From Candidatus Aalborgicola danicus (GTDB taxonomy: Bacteria; Pseudomonadota; Gammaproteobacteria; Burkholderiales; Burkholderiaceae_C), in contig JADJBC010000002.1 in NCBI GenBank assembly GCA_016703945.1, positions 186,001 to 250,000 of the forward strand: a stretch of DNA of 64,000 nt. Direction: 5' to 3'. The notes below the pieces were generated by a model, which did not search any database, was not told the origin of the DNA, and saw only the letters and a program-made list of their open reading frames with translations. Below are positions 16,638 to 25,683 of the stretch, piece after piece. The translations under genes and the position numbers were made by a program. Each line of letters begins with the position of its first letter. Position 1 is the first letter of the stretch.

Positions 16638-18530
16638 TCAATCAAATGTGCGAGCCACACGCTTCTTGGCGTCGCGCGGCACAAACACCTTGCCCGCATT
16701 GCCGGGCTTCACACCCATGGGCTTGCTGAAGGCTGGTTTGCGCGCCGCAGCAAAGTCGCCACCACTGCGTGGGGCTGCATCGGGACGGCCACCACCGGCA
16801 AAGCGGTCGTTGAAGCCACCCTTGCGGGCGTAGCTGAAACCACCGTTGTCACCACCGTCACGGGGGCCGTTGTCACGGTTGCCGCCACCAAATTCGCTAT
16901 TATTTTGATAGCCACCTGCACCCGCATCACGGGGGCCAGCAGCGTTTCTGTCACCAAAACTGGAATTGCCACCGCGGTTGCCGCCGAAACTGGGGCGACC
17001 GCCACCTGCGCCGCCACCAAAATTGCGGTCACGTGGAGCGCGGTCTGCAAAGTGGCTGCCACGACCACCAAAGCTGGCACCGGTGCCAGGGCGGGACTCG
17101 GGGAAGCGTTGTTGTGGCTCCAGGCCGGGAATGGTCTCGGACTTGAAGTGCTGGCGCGAATAGGCCTCGATGTCGAAAATCTTGCGACGGTCGCGCACTT
17201 CGGCAAAAGTGACCGCCAAACCATCACGTCCGGCGCGGCCCGTGCGGCCAATGCGGTGCGTGTAATCCTCGGCCTTCATCGGCAAGCCGAAGTTGAACAC
17301 GTGGGTGATGGTGGGTACGTCGATACCGCGGGCCGCCACATCAGTGGCCACCAGAATTTGCACCTGGCCATTGCGTAGTGCCATCAGGCGGCGGTTGCGC
17401 AAGCCCTGGCTCAGGGCACCGTGCAGGGCTACGGCATCAAAGCCGTCCTGCTGCAGGTCACCCGCCAAACCGTCACACTCAATCTGGGTGCTGGCGAAGA
17501 CGATGGCCTGGTTGATGGTGGTGTCACGCAACCAGTGGTCCAGCAGCTTGCGCTTGTGGTGGGCGTTGTCGGCCCAGAAAAGCACCTGCTTGATGTTGGC
17601 ATGTTTTTCCTGCGGGCTGTCGATGGTGATGCGCTGGGGTTCGCGCATCACGCGGGCCGCCAATTGCTGGATGCGTGGCGCAAAGGTCGCGCTGAACATC
17701 ATGGTCTGCTTCCGGGCGATGGTGAGCTGGTTGATTTCGGCCAGGTCATCGGAGAAACCCAGGTCCAACATGCGGTCGGCTTCGTCCACGACCAGGAATT
17801 GCACCTGGTCGAGCTTGATTTGCATGGAGCGCTGCAGGTCCAGCAGACGGCCGGGCGTGGCCACCACCAGGTTGGCGTTTTGCAGCTTGGCGATTTGCAA
17901 CTGGTAGGGCATGCCGCCCACGATGTTGGCAATGCGCAGACCGCGGCAATGCTGCACAAGGTCGATGGCGTCATTGGCCACTTGTTGTGCCAGTTCGCGG
18001 GTTGGGCAGACGATCAGGGCACCCGGAGCTGGGGCCTTGAAGTTGCGGGGGTTGGTCGGGTCCTTGCGCTTGGAGCGCTTGGGAGGTGCTTCGCCGCGGG
18101 CAACGGCTTCGGCCACTTCGCGCTCGAAGGCAGCGCGCTCGTCGGCTTCGGCTTGTGCCTGCTGCTTTAGCAAGGTGTGCAGCACGGGCAGCAAGAAGGC
18201 CGCGGTCTTGCCGCTGCCGGTCTGGCTGGAAACCATCAGGTCAATGTATTTGGCAGCGGTCTTGCCGTCGGCATCACCGGGCAGGGCCAGCGGAATAGTC
18301 TTGAGCTGAACGGACGTTGGCTGCGTGTAGCCCAAATCCTTGACCGCATGCACCAATTCAGGCGCCAGGCCCATCACCACAAAGCCGTTAGGAGTCGCTG
18401 GCACTTCGGCAGCAGATTCTTCCACGAGGCCCTCGTCAACCGACGAGTCGGCAGCCATTTGGGCCAGAGGGGATGTGGAAATTGTTTCCGCAGGCGCGAA
18501 CGCACCTGTCACTTCAAAAGCGTCAGTCAT
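16638..18530 (-). CDS. DEAD-box ATP-dependent RNA helicase, RhlE-like
   Basis: 630-residue RNA helicase. Motifs in order: Q motif (GYTQPTSVQLKTIPLAL), SSQTGSGKTAAF, PTRELAQQ, TPGRLLD, DEAD in VVDEADRMLDLGF, SAT in MFSATF, ATDVAARGIDVP and HRIGRTGRAGRDG. An insert rich in charged residues (about 135-175) sits between motifs I and Ia. The last 150 residues are glycine-, arginine- and asparagine-rich and should be disordered and RNA-binding. ATG at 18530 is preferred (GAG eight bases upstream); an in-frame ATG at 18578 would add 16 residues and place a hairpin (18551-18567) in coding sequence. Such helicases act in cold response, RNA decay or ribosome assembly. Confidence 0.92.
   Translation of the reverse strand: MTDAFEVTGAFAPAETISTSPLAQMAADSSVDEGLVEESAAEVPATPNGFVVMGLAPELVHAVKDLGYTQPTSVQLKTIPLALPGDADGKTAAKYIDLMVSSQTGSGKTAAFLLPVLHTLLKQQAQAEADERAAFEREVAEAVARGEAPPKRSKRKDPTNPRNFKAPAPGALIVCPTRELAQQVANDAIDLVQHCRGLRIANIVGGMPYQLQIAKLQNANLVVATPGRLLDLQRSMQIKLDQVQFLVVDEADRMLDLGFSDDLAEINQLTIARKQTMMFSATFAPRIQQLAARVMREPQRITIDSPQEKHANIKQVLFWADNAHHKRKLLDHWLRDTTINQAIVFASTQIECDGLAGDLQQDGFDAVALHGALSQGLRNRRLMALRNGQVQILVATDVAARGIDVPTITHVFNFGLPMKAEDYTHRIGRTGRAGRDGLAVTFAEVRDRRKIFDIEAYSRQHFKSETIPGLEPQQRFPESRPGTGASFGGRGSHFADRAPRDRNFGGGAGGGRPSFGGNRGGNSSFGDRNAAGPRDAGAGGYQNNSEFGGGNRDNGPRDGGDNGGFSYARKGGFNDRFAGGGRPDAAPRSGGDFAAARKPAFSKPMGVKPGNAGKVFVPRDAKKRVARTFD
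16896..16937 (+). repeat. 42-bp dispersed repeat, copy 4 (inside the DEAD-box gene)
   Basis: Head GCTATTATTTTGATAGC and tail ending CACGGGGGCC, antisense to the gene, translated as part of the glycine-rich tail (PRDAGAGGYQNNSEF). The tail is less well matched than in other copies. Confidence 0.55.
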
Positions 18531-18758
18531 TGTTTTACTCACACGCGAGTGCCGCAGGGTTCGCGGCTGCTCCGTCATTGGTTAAAAAACATCAACCATC
18601 AAACGGAACCTGCGGTGAATTTTTTCAGCGCTTGGGGCCCAAATCTGCGGGCCCGGTGAATGAAGGGAGATGTACATGTGCACTGCTGAATGCAGCGCAG
18701 CCTTCGATTATGCCATGAATCCGGGTTTCTACCTAACGCATATGAACATCGTGCAATT

Positions 18759-19331
18759 TCAGTCCATTTTGAGCAGGTGCTGCCGATAGTGCTCAAGTTC
18801 GTCAATGGACTCGTGCACATCAGCCAAAGCGGTATGGCGTTGCTGCTTCTTGAAGCTGGCATACACCTCTGGACGCCAGCGTTTGGCGAGCTCTTTGAGG
18901 GTGCTGACATCCAGGTTGCGGTAATGAAAGAATGCTTCGAGCCTGGGCATGTACTTGACCAGAAAACGTCGGTCCTGTCCGATGGAGTTTCCACACATGG
19001 GCGAACCGTTGGCAGGTACATACTGCTTCAAAAACGCAATCAGCTCTGCTTCGGCCTGCTCCTCAGTTGTGGTCGACGACTTGACCTTGGCAATCAAGCC
19101 GCTCTTGCCATGTGTTCCTTTGTTCCAGGCGTCCATCTTGTCGAGCTGGGCATCACTTTGGTGGACCACCAGCACCGGACCTTCGATGCGGCATTCCAGA
19201 TTCGGCCCAGTCACGATGACAGCGATCTCAATGATGCGGTCAACGTCCGGGTTCAGACCGGTCATCTCACAATCGAGCCAGACCAGGTTTTTGTCAGATT
19301 TGATTAACGATGGGAGTGGGGTATCAGCCAT
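18759..19331 (-). CDS. orn: Oligoribonuclease
   Basis: 190-residue DEDDh exoribonuclease that degrades 2-5 nt RNAs and linear pGpG from cyclic-di-GMP turnover. Exo I is WLDCEMTGL (D and E), Exo II GNSIGQDRRFL, Exo III HTALADVHESIDEL with the HxAxxD pattern. Length fits the family. The gene starts 91 bases from the divergent M48 protease gene. The pairing with an M48 protease and RsgA on the other side is common in Burkholderiales. Confidence 0.95.
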   Translation of the reverse strand: MADTPLPSLIKSDKNLVWLDCEMTGLNPDVDRIIEIAVIVTGPNLECRIEGPVLVVHQSDAQLDKMDAWNKGTHGKSGLIAKVKSSTTTEEQAEAELIAFLKQYVPANGSPMCGNSIGQDRRFLVKYMPRLEAFFHYRNLDVSTLKELAKRWRPEVYASFKKQQRHTALADVHESIDELEHYRQHLLKMD

Positions 19332-19421
19332 GCTGTGGATTGTCGCTTATGGGCAATCACTACTCCCGAAAAGAGGTACTTCGCGCCTCGGGGCGGCTTG
19401 ACGGCGCTAAACTCGGGCGCA

Positions 19422-20708
19422 ATGACAGATCTCTTCAACAGCCCCACAGCTTCCCTCAACACAACCATCGTCTTTGCTTTGGCACTTTGTGCCAACCTCT
19501 TGCTGAAATTTTGGTTGGCTGGCCGCCAGGTTCGCCATGTAGCACTGAACCGCGATCAGGTTCCCGCCGCCTTCGCCACAAAAATCAAGTTGGCGGCGCA
19601 TCAGAAGGCGGCCGACTACACCATCGCCAAAACGCGGTTTGGCCTGATTGAACTCGCGTGGGGCGCAGCCATCGTTGTCGCTTGGACCTTGCTTGGGGGG
19701 TTGTCGACATTGAACCATACGGTGGCGAATTGGTTTGGCAACGGGCTGACACAACAGATCGCGTTGCTGGCAGCTTTTGTAGCCATTGGCAGCGTGCTGG
19801 ACCTGCCATTCACGTTGTACCAGACCTTTGTGATCGAAGAGCGTTTCGGATTCAACAAAACCAGCTTGAAACTATGGCTCCAGGACTTTGCAAAATCGCT
19901 GGTGCTGTCGGCCCTCATAGGGCTTCCCTTCATTACTTTGGTGATTTGGATGATGGGCGCCACAGGCCCATGGTGGTGGCTCTGGGTTTGGGGGGTGTGG
20001 ATGGGCTTCAACCTGCTGGCGCTGCTGATTTACCCGACTTGGATCGCACCGCTATTCAACAAATTCCAGCCACTGGAGGACCCGCAAGTCAAAGAGCGGG
20101 TGTCGCAACTGATGGCGCGTTGTGGTTTCACATCCAAAGGTTTTTTTGTCATGGACGGCAGCAAACGCAGCGCTCACGCCAACGCCTATTTCACCGGATT
20201 TGGTGCATCCAAACGGGTGGTGTTTTACGACACCCTGTTGGTCCAACTCAGCCCCGAAGAGGTCGACGCGGTGTTGGCACATGAACTGGGTCACTTCACC
20301 CACAGGCACGTGATCAAACGCATGGCTTCGCTGTTTGCGATGAGCCTGGCCGGATTCTTTGCGCTGGGCTGGATCAGCCAGCAGGCATGGTTTTACACCG
20401 GTCTGGGCGTTGTACCGAATCTGGGCGCAGCCAATGACGCGCTGGCATTGCTGTTGTTCATGATGGTGTTGCCATTGTTTAGCGCTTTTATAGGGCCTGT
20501 GTTCGCGCAAATCTCGCGAAAACACGAATTTGAAGCCGATGCCTATGCGGTGGCCCAAACCAGCGCTTCGGCGCTCGCTGGCGCCCTGCTCAAGCTCTTT
20601 GAGGACAACGCGTCGACATTGACTCCAGACCCGGTGTATGTTGCGTTCTACTACTCACACCCTCCTGCCACCGAACGACTCGGGCGCATCATGGGCGCAA
20701 CCCCCTGA
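19422..20708 (+). CDS. M48-family membrane metalloprotease, Ste24-like
   Basis: 428-residue integral membrane zinc protease. Several N-terminal membrane helices precede the zinc motif HELGHFTH at residues 287-294; the third ligand is the glutamate in KHEFEADAYA. HPPATERLGRI closes the family signature near the C-terminus. It resembles CAAX prenyl protease 1 (Ste24), although bacteria lack CAAX prenylation, so it likely degrades misfolded or jammed membrane proteins. ATG at 19422 matches the family start; nine bases separate it from rsgA, so the two are probably an operon. Confidence 0.92.
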   Translation: MTDLFNSPTASLNTTIVFALALCANLLLKFWLAGRQVRHVALNRDQVPAAFATKIKLAAHQKAADYTIAKTRFGLIELAWGAAIVVAWTLLGGLSTLNHTVANWFGNGLTQQIALLAAFVAIGSVLDLPFTLYQTFVIEERFGFNKTSLKLWLQDFAKSLVLSALIGLPFITLVIWMMGATGPWWWLWVWGVWMGFNLLALLIYPTWIAPLFNKFQPLEDPQVKERVSQLMARCGFTSKGFFVMDGSKRSAHANAYFTGFGASKRVVFYDTLLVQLSPEEVDAVLAHELGHFTHRHVIKRMASLFAMSLAGFFALGWISQQAWFYTGLGVVPNLGAANDALALLLFMMVLPLFSAFIGPVFAQISRKHEFEADAYAVAQTSASALAGALLKLFEDNASTLTPDPVYVAFYYSHPPATERLGRIMGATP

Positions 20709-20717
20709 AAACTTGAG

Positions 20718-21668
20718 ATGGCAACCCCCACCACCTCCATGGAAGCCGGTCTGGTCATTGCAGGGCATGGCCGACATGTGTGGGTGGAAACCGCAGACGG
20801 ACGTCGCCTGATCTGCCACCCCCGCGGCAAGAAGAGTCAGACCGTGGTGGGTGACCGCGTGTTGTGGCAAGCCAGCGAAGACGAAGGCACCATCGAGAAA
20901 GTAGAGCCCCGGCGCAACCTGTTTTACCGGCAAGATGAGATCCGCACCAAGTCTTTTGCCGCCAATCTGGACCAAGTGCTGATCCTGATCGCTGCCGAAC
21001 CTGAGTTTTCAGAGAGCCAATTGTCACGCGCTTTGATCGCAGCCGAGGCTGAACACATACGCCCTCTGATCGCGCTCAACAAGAGTGACCTGGTCGAGCC
21101 TTTTCAACGGGCTTGGCAGCGCATGGGGGTGTACCTCGAGATGGGTTACACCGTGCTTCCTATGGCACTCAAGCCCCGGAGAGATGCCCATCCGAAGACG
21201 GAGCACCACCTCGATGATGTGTTGGTCGGAAAAACTACATTGGTACTGGGCCCATCGGGTTCGGGGAAAAGCACACTGATCAACCAATTGATTCCGAATG
21301 CCCAGGTGCTCACAAACGCCATCTCCACAGCCCTGAACTCGGGCAAACACACCACGACCAGCACCACGCTGTACTGGGCGGACGCAGCGAGGACTACCGC
21401 AATCATTGACTCACCCGGCTTCCAGGAGTTTGGTCTGAACCACATTGAGCCCGCGCACCTGGCCAGTCTGATGCCCGATATCAAAGCCCACGCATCCCAT
21501 TGCAAGTTCTACAACTGCAGCCATTTGCATGAACCGGGCTGCGGTGTCATCTCCGCACTGCAGCCAGCATCCGAAGGATTTTTGCCCCCTGGCCCTCATA
21601 AAATAAGCACCAGTCGCTACAAAATATATAGCAACCTTTTTGCAGAATTGTCTCAGAAGCGGTATTGA
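20718..21668 (+). CDS. rsgA: Ribosome small-subunit-dependent GTPase A
   Basis: 316-residue circularly permuted GTPase that checks late 30S subunit maturation. An N-terminal OB fold (about 1-75) precedes G4 NKSDL, then G1 GPSGSGKSTLINQL, G2/G3 KHTTTSTTLYW and DSPGFQEFGL. The zinc module CKFYNCSHLHEPGC follows. Beyond it the last part departs from family sequence: GPHKISTSRYKIYSN is translated from a diverged 42-bp repeat, after which the normal C-terminus returns. It should still be functional. Confidence 0.94.
   Translation: MATPTTSMEAGLVIAGHGRHVWVETADGRRLICHPRGKKSQTVVGDRVLWQASEDEGTIEKVEPRRNLFYRQDEIRTKSFAANLDQVLILIAAEPEFSESQLSRALIAAEAEHIRPLIALNKSDLVEPFQRAWQRMGVYLEMGYTVLPMALKPRRDAHPKTEHHLDDVLVGKTTLVLGPSGSGKSTLINQLIPNAQVLTNAISTALNSGKHTTTSTTLYWADAARTTAIIDSPGFQEFGLNHIEPAHLASLMPDIKAHASHCKFYNCSHLHEPGCGVISALQPASEGFLPPGPHKISTSRYKIYSNLFAELSQKRY
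21592..21632 (-). repeat. 42-bp dispersed repeat, copy 5 (inside rsgA)
   Basis: Head reads GCTATATATTTTGTAGC and tail ends TATGAGGGCC, antisense to rsgA. The tail matches only at its 3' end, so this is an older copy. One base shorter than the others within alignment error. Confidence 0.55.
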
Positions 21669-21697
21669 TCGTGCGTTGTAAAGCAACCCGCTACCGA

Positions 21698-22618
21698 CTA
21701 GCCTAGCAGCCTGGCCAAGGAAAGCAGCGCTAGAAAAACCATCCACATGACGACGGTGCGCCAGACCAAACCAACCACTGCGCGAAGGTGAACCGGTTGC
21801 GGGGTCTGGGCGGTTCCAGCACCGTCCTGAGGCCCGAGTTTCACGTTCACCGCTCCAGCGGTCGCGGCCAGAACAACGCCGTCGTTGTCGCCTGGAAATT
21901 TCGCCTCATGTTGTCGCCAACTATCCACCGCGTCTTCGAAGCTACCCACAAAAGCAAATCCGAGTGCCGTAACACGTGCCGGAACCCAGTCCATGGCATG
22001 CCAAGCCATATTGGCGATCGATTTCAAGGAGTCACTCAACGGCGTGCTTGACGGCCGGTTGGGACGATTGGCGTAGCGGGAGAAGTACTCTCCCACCCGA
22101 TAGAACACCGCACCCGCAGGCCCCAGACCAAAAGCAGCCAACAAGGAATACCAAGCCAACACACCAAACACGTGGCGATGGGCACTCAACACCGAATGTT
22201 CGATGACATGCCGCACAATTTCACTGCGCGGCAAAGTACTACCGTCCACACGCATCCAGTGCGCGAGCTTCTGGCGGGCCAACTCCTCATCACCACTCAA
22301 CAAAGCGTCACGGATCTCGGTGAAATGATGGCTGAATTGGCGAAAGCCCAACGTGGCGTACAAAATCGCTGTGCTCCACACGGCAGCCGCAATCCACCCT
22401 AAAAACCATACCAGGAGCCAATGCACCGCCCCTGCGACGACGGACGGCGCGACCACTGCAACCCACCAGGCTAACCAACCGTGCTGGGACTTGCCGGTAT
22501 CGAGGTTGCGCACGACCCAACGGACCCAACTGCGCACCCCCAGATGGACCGGATTGCCTTGCGCCAGTGGCCGTGCCTGCTCCAACAGCAACGCCAATAG
22601 TATGGAGAGAAAACTCAT
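21698..22618 (-). CDS. CobD/CbiB-like (AmpE-like) membrane protein
   Basis: Predicted 306-residue membrane protein with four or five hydrophobic segments and the pattern FLSILLALLLEQARPL, typical of the betaproteobacterial CobD/CbiB-related family. True CobD makes adenosylcobinamide phosphate; no other cobalamin genes are nearby and AmpE relatives have signalling roles, so cobalamin function should not be assumed. ATG at 22618 is preferred over an upstream start because the protein then begins in the hydrophobic helix. It follows the NUDIX gene by 66 bases on the same strand. Confidence 0.7.
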   Translation of the reverse strand: MSFLSILLALLLEQARPLAQGNPVHLGVRSWVRWVVRNLDTGKSQHGWLAWWVAVVAPSVVAGAVHWLLVWFLGWIAAAVWSTAILYATLGFRQFSHHFTEIRDALLSGDEELARQKLAHWMRVDGSTLPRSEIVRHVIEHSVLSAHRHVFGVLAWYSLLAAFGLGPAGAVFYRVGEYFSRYANRPNRPSSTPLSDSLKSIANMAWHAMDWVPARVTALGFAFVGSFEDAVDSWRQHEAKFPGDNDGVVLAATAGAVNVKLGPQDGAGTAQTPQPVHLRAVVGLVWRTVVMWMVFLALLSLARLLG

Positions 22619-22684
22619 GGGGCAATCATAACGACTGAGACCGGCCACTCCGCGCAAGCCTCTGGACTCGAAGTTTGACCACAC

Positions 22685-23371
22685 TCAAGCGATTAGAAAG
22701 CGGTAAAAATTGCGCAGCATGCCCGCTGTGGCGCCCCAGATGAAACGTTCGGCCCTGTCGTCTGTGTAGGGCATAGAGAACCACTCGCGTCGTGAGCCGG
22801 CCCACTCCATTGCGTGGCGCCGGTGGTTGGCAGGGGTCATCAGAAAGTCCAAAGGTACTTCAAACGCATCAGCCACTTCATGCGGGTTGAGTGTCATGGC
22901 GTAATCCGCGCGCACCAGTGCCACCACCGGCGTCACGATGAAGGCGCTGCCCGTGATGTAGGTCGGCAGATTGCCCAGCACTTCCACAAAGTGGCGGTCC
23001 AGTCCAATTTCCTCCTCGGCTTCCCGCAGTGCCGTATCGGTTGTGCTGGCGTCTTCCGGGTCCGCCTTGCCGCCCGGAAATGCGATTTGTCCTGAATGAC
23101 TGGAGAGATGGGTCGTGCGTTCAGTCAACAGCACAGCCAGCCCGTGGTCGCGCATGACAAGTGGAACCAGCACCGAAGCATGAACCGGCACGCGATCCGA
23201 GAATCGGGGCTCGCCCTTCAGCTCCGGCGTCCAGATCGGCGGTTGTCTGAAGCGTTGGGCCAGCGCCAGCGGCTGCAGCACGTGCGCCTGCACTTTGGGT
23301 AAGTGGACATCAACGCCCACAACGGGAATGTGGCGCGGATCAAAAGACGGCAGGATGTTTGCTGAAGTCAT
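22685..23371 (-). CDS. NUDIX hydrolase, CoA-pyrophosphatase-like
   Basis: 228-residue NUDIX enzyme. The box GGKADPEDASTTDTALREAEEEIGL (split: GGKADPED plus TALREAEEEIGL) is complete, with all metal-binding glutamates. The preceding SGQIAFPGGK and the following ITGSAFIVTPVVALV match CoA diphosphatase-type members (YeaB/NudL), which split CoA and its derivatives. The start ATG at 23371 directly abuts the T tract of the rplS terminator, so its ribosome site (GGCGG) lies in the terminator stem. It likely depends on readthrough from the ribosomal operon. Confidence 0.87.
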   Translation of the reverse strand: MTSANILPSFDPRHIPVVGVDVHLPKVQAHVLQPLALAQRFRQPPIWTPELKGEPRFSDRVPVHASVLVPLVMRDHGLAVLLTERTTHLSSHSGQIAFPGGKADPEDASTTDTALREAEEEIGLDRHFVEVLGNLPTYITGSAFIVTPVVALVRADYAMTLNPHEVADAFEVPLDFLMTPANHRRHAMEWAGSRREWFSMPYTDDRAERFIWGATAGMLRNFYRFLIA

Positions 23372-23406
23372 AAAAAAACCGCCACAAGCTTGCGCCGGGC
23401 GGTTTT
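23372..23406 (-). terminator. Intrinsic terminator after rplS
   Basis: Stem AAACCGCC/GGCGGTTT with a 14-nt loop; on the minus strand it ends in seven T that run directly into the NUDIX start codon. Confidence 0.82.
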
Positions 23407-23429
23407 GTTGAAAACAAGGGCTTGAAGAA

Positions 23430-23801
23430 TTAAGCCGCTGTCTTCTTGGCTGGCAGTTTTTCCTTGATACGTGCCGACTTGCCGCTGCGGTCACGCAGGT
23501 AGTACAGCTTGGCACGGCGCACGTCACCGCGGCGCTTGACTTCGATGCCGGCGATCAGCGGGCTGTAGGTCTGGAACGTACGCTCGACGCCTTCACCGCT
23601 GGAAATCTTGCGAACGATAAAGCCGCTGTTCAGGCCGCGGTTGCGCTTGGCAATCACAACACCTTCGTAGGCCTGCACGCGCTTGCGGCTACCTTCAACC
23701 ACGTTGACGCTGACAACAACGGTGTCACCAGGTGCGAATTCGGGGATGGTCTTGCCGAGACGAGCAATTTCTTCTTGCTCAAGAATTTGGATCAGGTTCA
23801 T
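23430..23801 (-). CDS. rplS: 50S ribosomal protein L19
   Basis: 123-residue ribosomal protein at the 30S-50S interface. Family motifs PGDTVVV, VEGSRKRVQAYEGVVIA, SSGEGVERTFQTYSP and RRAKLYYLRDRSGKSARIKEK are all visible. ATG at 23801 gives MNLIQILEQEEIARLG, the usual start. Last gene of the rpsP-rimM-trmD-rplS operon before an intrinsic terminator; a promoter-like pair inside the end of trmD may give it extra transcription. Confidence 0.97.
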   Translation of the reverse strand: MNLIQILEQEEIARLGKTIPEFAPGDTVVVSVNVVEGSRKRVQAYEGVVIAKRNRGLNSGFIVRKISSGEGVERTFQTYSPLIAGIEVKRRGDVRRAKLYYLRDRSGKSARIKEKLPAKKTAA

Positions 23802-23903
23802 GATTTTCTTTCGTGATCTTGCATGCGCCTGCACCGAAGGGTGCGAAACCGGCGTGGATAAAACACTTGGCCTTGGCCGTGCAGAGGATCTGGTTAGCCT
23901 TGC

Positions 23904-23933
23904 ATTATAGCAAGTTCAGCCCTGAGCCTGCAA
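23904..23933 (-). promoter_or_regulatory. Probable internal promoter for rplS
   Basis: On the minus strand TTGCAG, an 18-base spacer and TATAAT lie around the trmD stop codon, about 100 bases before rplS. Confidence 0.5.
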
Positions 23934-24662
23934 TACCGCCTCGTCCTGCCGACTGAGCAGGCCTGCTGCGCGGGCGACGTCCAACAAGTCAGGGCGGTGT
24001 TGGGCGGTCAGTTTCAACCGTTGGTCACGCCGCCAGCGTTCGATCTGCCCGTGGTGGCCGGACATCAAAACGTCGGGGACGGTGACGCCCGCCCATTCTT
24101 CAGGCCGCGTGTAATGCGGGCAATCCAGGAGGCCATCCAAGGAGGGGTTGAAGCTGTCCAGGTGGTGGCTATCGGCATCCGACAAAACGCCAGGCTGTAA
24201 GCGCGCCACGGCGTCCAACAGCGCAATGGCCGGCACTTCTCCACCTGACAACACAAAGTCGCCCAAACTGATCTGCTCGTGCACTTGGGTATCAATGAAG
24301 CGCTGATCTATGCCCTCGTAGCGGCCACAAACCAGAACGGCGCCGCTGCTTGCCGACCAGCGCTGCACTGCGGCGTGGTCCAACCGCTTGCCAATGGGGG
24401 AAAACAGCACAACGGGTGCGTGGTCGGTGCGTTGGGATCGAATATGGGCCAGGGCCAGCTCCAGCGGCTGCGCCATCATCACCATGCCAGGCCCACCGCC
24501 AAAGGGGCGGTCGTCCACACGGCGGTAATTGCCGGTGGCGAAATCGCGCGGGTTGGTGCATTGCACATCCACCTGGCCGGATTCAAAAGCCCGACGGGTG
24601 ATGCCTATCGAAAGAAACGGAGCGAAAAGCTCCGGGAACAGTGTAATGACGTCGAAGCGCAT
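23916..24662 (-). CDS. trmD: tRNA (guanine-N1-)-methyltransferase
   Basis: 248-residue SPOUT enzyme that methylates G37 of tRNAs with a G36 anticodon, preventing frameshifts. Typical stretches: MRFDVITLFPELF, DDRPFGGGPGMVMM, VCGRYEGIDQRF, the knot ISLGDFVLSGGEVPAIALLDAV (split), and PHYTRPEEW. ATG at 24662 fits the family; a GTG two codons earlier is possible. It lies 11 bases after rimM in the ribosomal operon. Confidence 0.96.
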   Translation of the reverse strand: MRFDVITLFPELFAPFLSIGITRRAFESGQVDVQCTNPRDFATGNYRRVDDRPFGGGPGMVMMAQPLELALAHIRSQRTDHAPVVLFSPIGKRLDHAAVQRWSASSGAVLVCGRYEGIDQRFIDTQVHEQISLGDFVLSGGEVPAIALLDAVARLQPGVLSDADSHHLDSFNPSLDGLLDCPHYTRPEEWAGVTVPDVLMSGHHGQIERWRRDQRLKLTAQHRPDLLDVARAAGLLSRQDEAVLQAQG

Positions 24663-24673
24663 GCGCACCCCGC

Positions 24674-25237
24674 TCAGTAGTCAGTCTGCCAGTCCACACG
24701 AATACGGCGTGTTTTCAGGTCCACATCGTCCACGTAGGCGGCAACAAACGGGATCATGCGCTCACAGGTTTTTCCGTCTTCCTGGTATTCCATCACCAGC
24801 ACGGTCTGTGCCCCGGTGGCCAACAACTCTTTGACGATGCCCAAGGCGATGTCTTCCCGGTTGATTACGTCCAATCCGATCAGATCGACCCAATAGTACT
24901 CATCCTTGGCAGCCGTGGGGAAGCTGGAGCGTGAGACAAAAATGCGGGAACCGCGCAAAGCTTCGGCCGCCGTGCGGTCATCCACGCCATGGGCAGTGGC
25001 GACGACGGTATCGGAGTGTTCCTTGGCTTCCTTGACGGACAGGCAAGCGACGCCCGTGAACGTCTGTGCACCACGCTCGGTGGGGAGCAGAAACCAACGT
25101 TTGGAAGAAAAAAGCGCCTCGGGATCGGCGCTGTAGGGCAGGACTTTGAACCAACCCTTGATGCCCCACGCATCCGCAATCCGTCCGACTTCAATGGCAT
25201 CCGCTGGCAATTCAGCAGCTTCGAGTCCGGTGAGCAT
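24674..25237 (-). CDS. rimM: 16S rRNA processing protein RimM
   Basis: 187-residue ribosome maturation factor that binds protein S19 in the 30S head. N-terminal beta barrel (IEVGRIADAWGIKGWFKVLPYS) and C-terminal PRC barrel (EYYWVDLIGLDVIN, MIPFVAAYVDDVDL). Sits between rpsP and trmD as in most bacteria. ATG at 25237 leaves an N-terminal extension of about 13 residues compared with E. coli. Confidence 0.95.
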   Translation of the reverse strand: MLTGLEAAELPADAIEVGRIADAWGIKGWFKVLPYSADPEALFSSKRWFLLPTERGAQTFTGVACLSVKEAKEHSDTVVATAHGVDDRTAAEALRGSRIFVSRSSFPTAAKDEYYWVDLIGLDVINREDIALGIVKELLATGAQTVLVMEYQEDGKTCERMIPFVAAYVDDVDLKTRRIRVDWQTDY

Positions 25238-25292
25238 ACGCGTAAGGTGCCGACCAGAGAGCGCTAGGCCCTCTTCGCGGCACAGTGGCTTA

Positions 25293-25544
25293 TTAAGCGG
25301 CCTTCTTGGCGGCTTGGTTGATCAGGCGTTCCACGGTGGGAGATGCCTGGGCGCCAACGCCCTTCCAGTAAGTCAGACGATCCTGAGCAATGCGGATGCT
25401 TTCTTCACTGGCAGTAGCAATGGGGTTGTAAAAACCGATACGCTCGATGAAGCGTCCATCACGGCGTGTGCGCTTGTCAGCCACAACAATATTGAAAAAC
25501 GGGCGTGCTTTTGCACCGCCACGGGCGAGTCGAATGACGACCAT
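25293..25544 (-). CDS. rpsP: 30S ribosomal protein S16
   Basis: 83-residue ribosomal protein needed for 30S assembly. Sequence starts MVVIRLARGGAKARPFF and includes RDGRFIERIGFYNP, diagnostic for S16. First gene of the rpsP-rimM-trmD-rplS operon; a good sigma-70-type promoter is seen about 110 bases upstream. Confidence 0.97.
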   Translation of the reverse strand: MVVIRLARGGAKARPFFNIVVADKRTRRDGRFIERIGFYNPIATASEESIRIAQDRLTYWKGVGAQASPTVERLINQAAKKAA

Positions 25545-25655
25545 GATTTATCCTTTGCGCGGCAGAAATTACTTTCGGCCTATATATTCAAAGTTCGATT
25601 CAAAGTTGAGACACGCAACTGACCACCCGGCCAGTGACACTCTGAATAGCCTTCC

Positions 25656-25683
25656 ATTATAACCTGTTACCAATCCATGACAA
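25656..25683 (-). promoter_or_regulatory. Sigma-70-type promoter of the rpsP operon
   Basis: On the minus strand TTGTCA, a 16-base spacer and a perfect TATAAT. The -35 box overlaps the start codon of the divergent acetyltransferase gene. Confidence 0.65.

Noticed and set aside
21698..22618. Cobalamin biosynthesis assignment for the CobD-like gene
   Set aside because: No cobalamin gene context, and AmpE-like relatives share the fold; kept as family-level call only.
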